A DNA stretch of 64,000 nucleotides. It comes from Bacillota bacterium (GTDB taxonomy: Bacteria; Bacillota; Clostridia; Lachnospirales; Lachnospiraceae). The notes below the pieces were generated by a model. That model saw nothing but the letters and a program-made list of their open reading frames with translations. It ran no database searches and had not been told where the DNA came from. Position numbers and translations under genes: made by a program. This document shows positions 59,857-64,000 of this stretch, one piece after another; positions within the stretch are counted from its first letter, which is position 1; the number at the start of each line of letters is the position of its first letter. Location of the stretch: assembly GCA_023411215.1 (NCBI GenBank), contig JAEYOY010000015.1, positions 1-64,000 of the forward strand, read 5' to 3'.

Positions 59857-60554
59857 CACGACACACCCTCTATTGATGACATTGCGGCCTTTGTCGCATG
59901 AATTAGCGTTGTATCAAAGAGGGGAACAGAGGTGTCCTGTTGACCAACCAATAATCCGATTTCGGTGCAGCCGAGAATGATACCCTCGGCTCCTTCCTCT
60001 GCCAGAGAATGTATAATCCGTAAGAATTCACTTTTAGATTTTTGTGAAATGATACCGAGGCATAATTCTTGATAGATTGTGTTATTAATCAGTGTAGTGT
60101 CATCCTCACCGGGAATGATAACCTCAAGTCCTGCTTCAAATAGCTTTGATTTGTAGAAATCCTGCTGCATGGTATATTTTGTACCAAGCAAAGCGACCTT
60201 TTTAATTCCCTGCTTCACAAGCTCCGATGCGGTTGCCTCAGCGATGTGAAGTATCGGAATGGTAATTTTGTTCTGAATGATATCAATCACCTTATGCATG
60301 GTATTCGTGCAGATAATAATTAAGTCGGCTCCTGCCTTCTCCAGACTGAGAGCAGCTTCCGCCAGAAGCTCGCCGCTTTTCTCCCAATCTCCACTGACCT
60401 GGCATTCTTCAATCTCTTGGAAATCCACACTATATAGGATACATTTCGAAGAATGGAAGCCTCCTAACCTTGCTTTTGTCACTTCGTTAATGATTTTGTA
60501 ATATATAATTGTACTTTCCCAGCTCATTCCACCGATTAAACCGATTGTTTTCAT
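59856..60554 (-). CDS. Aspartate/glutamate racemase family protein
   Basis: Cofactor-independent racemase of 232 residues. It begins KTIGLIGGMSWESTIIYYKI. The two catalytic cysteines are in IICTNTMHKV (about residue 83) and LGCTEIGLL (about 195). The family converts L- and D-aspartate (or glutamate) via a thiol/thiolate pair; the motifs TNTMH and GCTEIGLL are those of the YgeA/RacX-type aspartate racemase branch. ATG at 60552-60554 follows AGGTGCAGAA. D-amino acids may go to cell wall or spore precursors (inference). Confidence 0.93.
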   Translation of the reverse strand: MKTIGLIGGMSWESTIIYYKIINEVTKARLGGFHSSKCILYSVDFQEIEECQVSGDWEKSGELLAEAALSLEKAGADLIIICTNTMHKVIDIIQNKITIPILHIAEATASELVKQGIKKVALLGTKYTMQQDFYKSKLFEAGLEVIIPGEDDTTLINNTIYQELCLGIISQKSKSEFLRIIHSLAEEGAEGIILGCTEIGLLVGQQDTSVPLFDTTLIHATKAAMSSIEGVS

Positions 60555-60888
60555 TTCTGCACCTCATCTTCTTCCTTCTCGATACAATTATTTCCTATTA
60601 TATAACAGACGGTTACAAAATACTACAGTCTAATTTATTTCAGGTACATGCAATCCTTATCACAATCCTTATCTGGGTTAATTAGGAATTTCAAATTTTT
60701 CCATCTTGTGCTAGAATAGAACATGAACTTACATTCTATTCCAGATACCTATCATTTTATAATTCATAGTCTTGATCTATGGAATGGCATCCCAAGTATT
60801 TTGTAAGATAATTGTAAGATTTATATCTATGAGAATGAAAGATTTTTTGAATATAATCTGGATAGGCTTTTAAGAAAGGATTTGAACC
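60555..60888. other. Divergent intergenic region, racemase and response regulator
   Basis: This 334-base AT-rich region must hold both promoters. Rightward, TAGAAT near 60712 and TAAGAT near 60806 (in AAGATAATTGTAAGATTT, direct repeats TTGTAAGAT at 60799 and 60811) are candidates. The repeated TTGTAAGAT-type pair ahead of a response regulator could be an autoregulatory site. No gene seen. Confidence 0.4.
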
Positions 60889-61590
60889 ATGAATGGCGCA
60901 AAAGTATTAATAGTGGATGACGATAGGGAGATCGTGAAAGCAATCGATAAGCTACTGTCAATGGAGGGGTATGAGGTGCTAAAGGCTTATAACGGTTTTG
61001 AGGCGATGGAGGTGTTAATTAATCAGGAAGTCCAGCTGCTTTTACTGGACATCATGATGCCGAAGCTGGATGGTTTGTCGACAACCATGAAGATTCGTGA
61101 AAAGAAGAACATTCCAATCATTCTGCTTTCCGCAAAATCAGAGGAAAGTGATAAGATTCTGGGACTCACTATGGGAGCGGATGATTATATTACAAAGCCC
61201 TATCATCCCCAGGAGCTGTTAGCCAGAGTAAAAAGTCAGCTTCGCCGTTATCTGCTGCTCGGAGACGTGGCCAATCATAGTAGAACGGGAGTGATTATGA
61301 TTGGCGGACTTCAGCTTGATACGGTTTCTAAGATGTTTTCTGTAGACGGTGAGGCAGTGAAGCTGACTGCGACTGAGTATAAGATCTTAGAGCTTTTGAT
61401 GAGTCATGCCGGTATGGTGTTTTCAGCAGAGGATATTTATGAAAGGGTATGGAATGAACCTGCTTATTCTGTTGAGAATACGGTGATGGTACATATAAGG
61501 CGCATTCGTGAGAAAATTGAGATTAATCCTAAGGAGCCAAATTATTTAAAGGTGGTGTGGGGTATTGGATACAAAATTGAGAAATCTTAA
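60889..61590 (+). CDS. OmpR-family response regulator
   Basis: Product of 233 residues. The receiver has VLIVDDDREIV with the acidic pair, the phosphorylated aspartate in LLLDIMMPKLDG, and the lysine in ITKPYHPQELL. The C-terminal winged helix shows LTATEYKILELLMSHAGMVF, ENTVMVHIRRIREKIEINPK and a closing VWGIGYKIE. ATG at 60889 follows AAAGGATTTGAACC. The histidine-kinase gene overlaps its last 26 bases, so the two form one operon. Target genes are not evident. Confidence 0.96.
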   Translation: MNGAKVLIVDDDREIVKAIDKLLSMEGYEVLKAYNGFEAMEVLINQEVQLLLLDIMMPKLDGLSTTMKIREKKNIPIILLSAKSEESDKILGLTMGADDYITKPYHPQELLARVKSQLRRYLLLGDVANHSRTGVIMIGGLQLDTVSKMFSVDGEAVKLTATEYKILELLMSHAGMVFSAEDIYERVWNEPAYSVENTVMVHIRRIREKIEINPKEPNYLKVVWGIGYKIEKS

Positions 61591-63460
61591 ATATCACAAG
61601 GTAACTGAAGTAGTTGTTTTCCTTGTCATCGTCGCCTCCTTTACTATGGCGATGCTGCAGCTTCAGCTTGGATTACAGAAGAGGCTTGATCTGGAATGCC
61701 TGATTGAGCCGGATTATAACATGAGTACGGACTTTTTTCATCATCTTGATGATGCACTTGGGAAGGTGTCCAGGATAGCATATAAAAAAGAAGTATTGGA
61801 GAGTGTACCCTTCTATTATTACATCAACGTTAACTCTGAGCAGTTTTCGAATACTGGTAAAGTAGATCGTGCCTATTATGAACAATTTGATAGAGCCTTC
61901 TTTTATATGGAAGGTGGAGAATGGATAGGAGGCCCCCATTCTTATAATAAGAAGAAGCTTGGACATGGTCTGTTTAATTATTATACTGCCTATGTTGCAT
62001 TTCCAGATGATTACATGGATGCGAAACAGAAGGTCTGGAGTAGTTGCAGGGCTGATTTGATGCCAAATGCGGTTCTATGCTTTATTGGCTTATTACTTAG
62101 TCTATCACTTACGGTATTTTCCTGTATAACCGGAAGAGAACAGTGGGATGTTGATGTACATTTGAAAAAGCGGGATAAATGCTATACAGAACTATTACTG
62201 TTAGCACTTGCTTTTGTTATTTGGTTTTTCGTAAATGATATGATGCAAATACTCACGGATAAAATATCAGTTGGAGTCAAACTGGATCTATTCGAGTGGA
62301 ATATGTTTAAACAAATGACCGCGACAAATACGACTAGAATGGTTTTTGTCACCGGGGTATCGATACTCTTTAGTGCCATAGTTCTGCTGCTTTTACATTC
62401 ACTGATCAGAAAGTGGAAAGCGAAGCGGTTGGTCAGAGATAGTTTATTATACCGACTTTATCACAGGCTGTACCAATTATATCGGTATCTTTTCTTTGGT
62501 GATGTATTCCATACAGAATCCTTTGCCGAGAATCTTCAATATCGACAGATGATCTTTTTAGCCAGTACGATTATCTCGACTGCAGTTATTGCAGTCTTTG
62601 TGGTTTTGGGCCAAAGGTGGTTTATCCTGCCGCTGGTGTTGGAGGTCCTGGTTATCCTATGGTATACCAAAGGCAATAATAACATCTATGATAGAATTAA
62701 CAAAGAAATAAGAGAAGCCACTGAGGAGCAGATGAAATCGGAGCGGATGAAGATAGAGCTGATTACAAATGTATCTCATGACTTAAAGACGCCGCTTACC
62801 TCCATCATCGGCTTTATTGATTTACTGTCAAAGGAAGATAATCTCACGGAGGGAGCTAAGGATTATATTAGAATACTTCAGGATAAATCGGAGCGTTTGA
62901 AGAATATTGTCATGGATCTATTCGATTTAGCCAAAAGTACCAGCGGAGATGTAAAACTGGAGTATGATTATATTGATTTAGGTAAGTTGATAAGGCAGAC
63001 CCTGGCTGATATGGATGACCGGATTGAGACCTCCGAATTATCCTTTAAATGCAAACTCCCGGACAATTCAATTCAAATTTATGCAGACGGAAATAAGCTT
63101 TATCGTGTTTTTCTGAATTTAATAGACAATACACTGAAATATGCCATGCACGGGACCAGGGTATATATCGAATTATCAGTGATCAATAATAAAGCAGTGG
63201 TCTCGGTGAAGAATATTGCGGGCTATGATATGAATTTTACTGCTCAGGATATCCTTCAACGGTTCGCCAGGGGAGATCAGGCAAGAACCTCGGAGGGAAG
63301 TGGATTAGGTCTATCCATAGCCGAAAGCTTTACCAGGGTATGTGGCGGTGATCTTCGGGTTGAAGTGGAGGGGGATATGTTTAAGATCTACTTAAGCTTT
63401 GACCAGGCTGTAAATCCAAATCAAGAGACAGGTATTGTAGGAGCTTTCCAAGAGCAGTAG
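61565..63460 (+). CDS. Sensor histidine kinase with multi-helix membrane domain
   Basis: Product of 631 residues, TTG at 61565 after GGTGGTGTGGGG. A first helix (TEVVVFLVIVASFTMAMLQL) is followed by an extracytoplasmic segment of about 130 residues, then at least five more helices up to about residue 370. The kinase core has the H-box NVSHDLKTPLTSIIGFID, N-box YRVFLNLIDNTLKYA and G-box EGSGLGLSIAESF. There is no HAMP domain. The large membrane part differs from common VanS/PhoR sensors, so it may sense a lipid or envelope signal. A terminator follows at 63485. Confidence 0.93.
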   Translation: MDTKLRNLKYHKVTEVVVFLVIVASFTMAMLQLQLGLQKRLDLECLIEPDYNMSTDFFHHLDDALGKVSRIAYKKEVLESVPFYYYINVNSEQFSNTGKVDRAYYEQFDRAFFYMEGGEWIGGPHSYNKKKLGHGLFNYYTAYVAFPDDYMDAKQKVWSSCRADLMPNAVLCFIGLLLSLSLTVFSCITGREQWDVDVHLKKRDKCYTELLLLALAFVIWFFVNDMMQILTDKISVGVKLDLFEWNMFKQMTATNTTRMVFVTGVSILFSAIVLLLLHSLIRKWKAKRLVRDSLLYRLYHRLYQLYRYLFFGDVFHTESFAENLQYRQMIFLASTIISTAVIAVFVVLGQRWFILPLVLEVLVILWYTKGNNNIYDRINKEIREATEEQMKSERMKIELITNVSHDLKTPLTSIIGFIDLLSKEDNLTEGAKDYIRILQDKSERLKNIVMDLFDLAKSTSGDVKLEYDYIDLGKLIRQTLADMDDRIETSELSFKCKLPDNSIQIYADGNKLYRVFLNLIDNTLKYAMHGTRVYIELSVINNKAVVSVKNIAGYDMNFTAQDILQRFARGDQARTSEGSGLGLSIAESFTRVCGGDLRVEVEGDMFKIYLSFDQAVNPNQETGIVGAFQEQ

Positions 63461-63484
63461 TTATTCAACCCTTTATAGTAATTA

Positions 63485-63544
63485 AAACAGCGTGCTATGG
63501 AATCGGTAAGGTCGGTATCGTAGCATGCTGTTTTCTAATCAGTT
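63485..63544 (+). terminator. Terminator after the two-component operon
   Basis: AAACAGC-G-TGCTA (63485-63497) pairs with TAGCA-T-GCTGTTT (63531-63543), then TTCT. Confidence 0.75.
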
Positions 63545-63621
63545 CAAGACGAGATTCTCGGTATATATTTCTTTCGATTCAATCGCTATCCTTCATCAAA
63601 ATTCCATCTTTATATTTCAAA

Positions 63622-63650
63622 TTGTCTCTAATGCAAAAGCATGCTATAAT
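63622..63650 (+). promoter_or_regulatory. SigA-like promoter for uvrC
   Basis: TTGTCT (63622-63627), 17 bases and TATAAT (63645-63650), about 70 bases before the start codon. Confidence 0.75.
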
Positions 63651-63722
63651 CAATGTGAAATCAAAAATACAAATTAGTTGCTAATGTCTAATTCCGAGGT
63701 ATAAAGTAAGGATGGAGATTTT

Positions 63723-64000
63723 ATGTTTATTATAGAAGAGGAACTGAAGAAATTGCCGGCAAAACCCGGTGTCTATATCATGAGGGATGATAAAGACAAC
63801 ATAATCTATGTGGGCAAAGCAATTATGCTAAAGAATCGGGTGCGGTCTTATTTTCAGAGCAGCCGTAACCATACTGAGAAAATAAGACAAATGGTTGAGA
63901 GGGTCGATCATTTTGAATATATTATAACAGATTCAGAGCTGGAGGCATTGGTTCTGGAATGTAACCTGATCAAGGAACACATGCCGAAGTACAATACCAT
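63723..64000 (+). CDS. uvrC: Excinuclease ABC subunit C, N-terminal part
   Basis: The gene runs off the right edge; about 92 residues are visible. ATG at 63723 follows GGATGGAGATTTT. The sequence shows the GIY-YIG nuclease domain: LKKLPAKPGVYIMRDDKDNI, IYVGKAIMLKNRVRSYFQSS and SELEALVLECNLIKEHMPKY. UvrC makes both incisions in nucleotide excision repair after UvrA and UvrB load. Identity is certain. Confidence 0.97.
   Translation, partial: MFIIEEELKKLPAKPGVYIMRDDKDNIIYVGKAIMLKNRVRSYFQSSRNHTEKIRQMVERVDHFEYIITDSELEALVLECNLIKEHMPKYNT

Overview
The window looks like a chromosomal segment of a motile, low-GC, Gram-positive anaerobe of the Clostridia, most likely a Lachnospiraceae member related to plant-polymer degraders such as Lachnoclostridium phytofermentans. 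That placement is inference. It rests on SigD-type flagellar promoters, the fliW-csrA pair, Firmicutes T-box and DUF3021/LytTR architecture, AGGAGG-type ribosome sites, and protein styles familiar from that family. No rRNA, tRNA, CRISPR array, transposase or phage gene was seen.

Layout. 1-2.4 kb: the 3' end of rpsI, then a repeat-rich stretch with a nuclease-like gene (apparent ATT start), a dead Fic gene and a five-copy 44-bp tandem repeat. 2.5-8.8 kb: a five-gene Opp/Dpp-type ABC importer, with a dense cluster of hairpins between the binding-protein gene and the permeases. 9-24.2 kb: housekeeping and transport genes. These are a membrane-anchored protein with 18-residue repeats, an alanine-type T-box in front of an AlaA-like aminotransferase, a LytTR/DUF3021/ABC-2 exporter cluster, a YkgJ-like protein, a short-chain dehydrogenase, a YitT protein, an MsmX-like shared sugar ATPase, a CdaR-like regulator, a CtpA protease and an anion permease.

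24.3-36.1 kb is a late-flagellar cluster: flgM, flgN, two tandem flgK genes, flgL, fliW, csrA, flaG, fliD, fliS, a FliT/FlgN-like chaperone and flagellin. SigD-like promoters (TAAA-N15-GCCGATAT type) precede flgM, flaG and flagellin. The flagellin leader has a GGA-loop hairpin and an AGGAGG ribosome site, as expected for the FliW-CsrA-flagellin feedback loop. 36.2-50.8 kb follows directly and is a flagellin-glycosylation island. It holds a Maf (DUF115) transferase, the pseudaminic acid enzymes PseB, PseC, PseG, PseH and PseI, two SpsF-like cytidylyltransferases, a second set of tailoring genes (Gfo/Idh/MocA, GT-B-like, DegT/StrS aminotransferase, methyltransferase, FemAB/GNAT-like) and a TPR glycosyltransferase. 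Parts of it are visibly more AT-rich than the flagellar genes.

50.8-54.7 kb continues the theme with a 687-residue exported protein behind a SigD-like promoter and a truncated Maf-like protein. 54.8-64 kb returns to housekeeping: an LspA-like peptidase, convergent pyrG with an attenuator-like leader, ftsH, an Asp/Glu racemase with a possible 30-residue coupled ORF, a two-component system, and the start of uvrC.

The most interesting candidates for something undescribed are: the non-Pse tailoring genes and paired SpsF proteins in the glycosylation island; a small KDYxLLAD family that appears alone after Maf and fused to a Maf-like N-domain; the SigD-linked exported protein; the unclassified pyrG leader; and the hairpin clusters at 0.6-0.9 kb and 4.4-4.8 kb.
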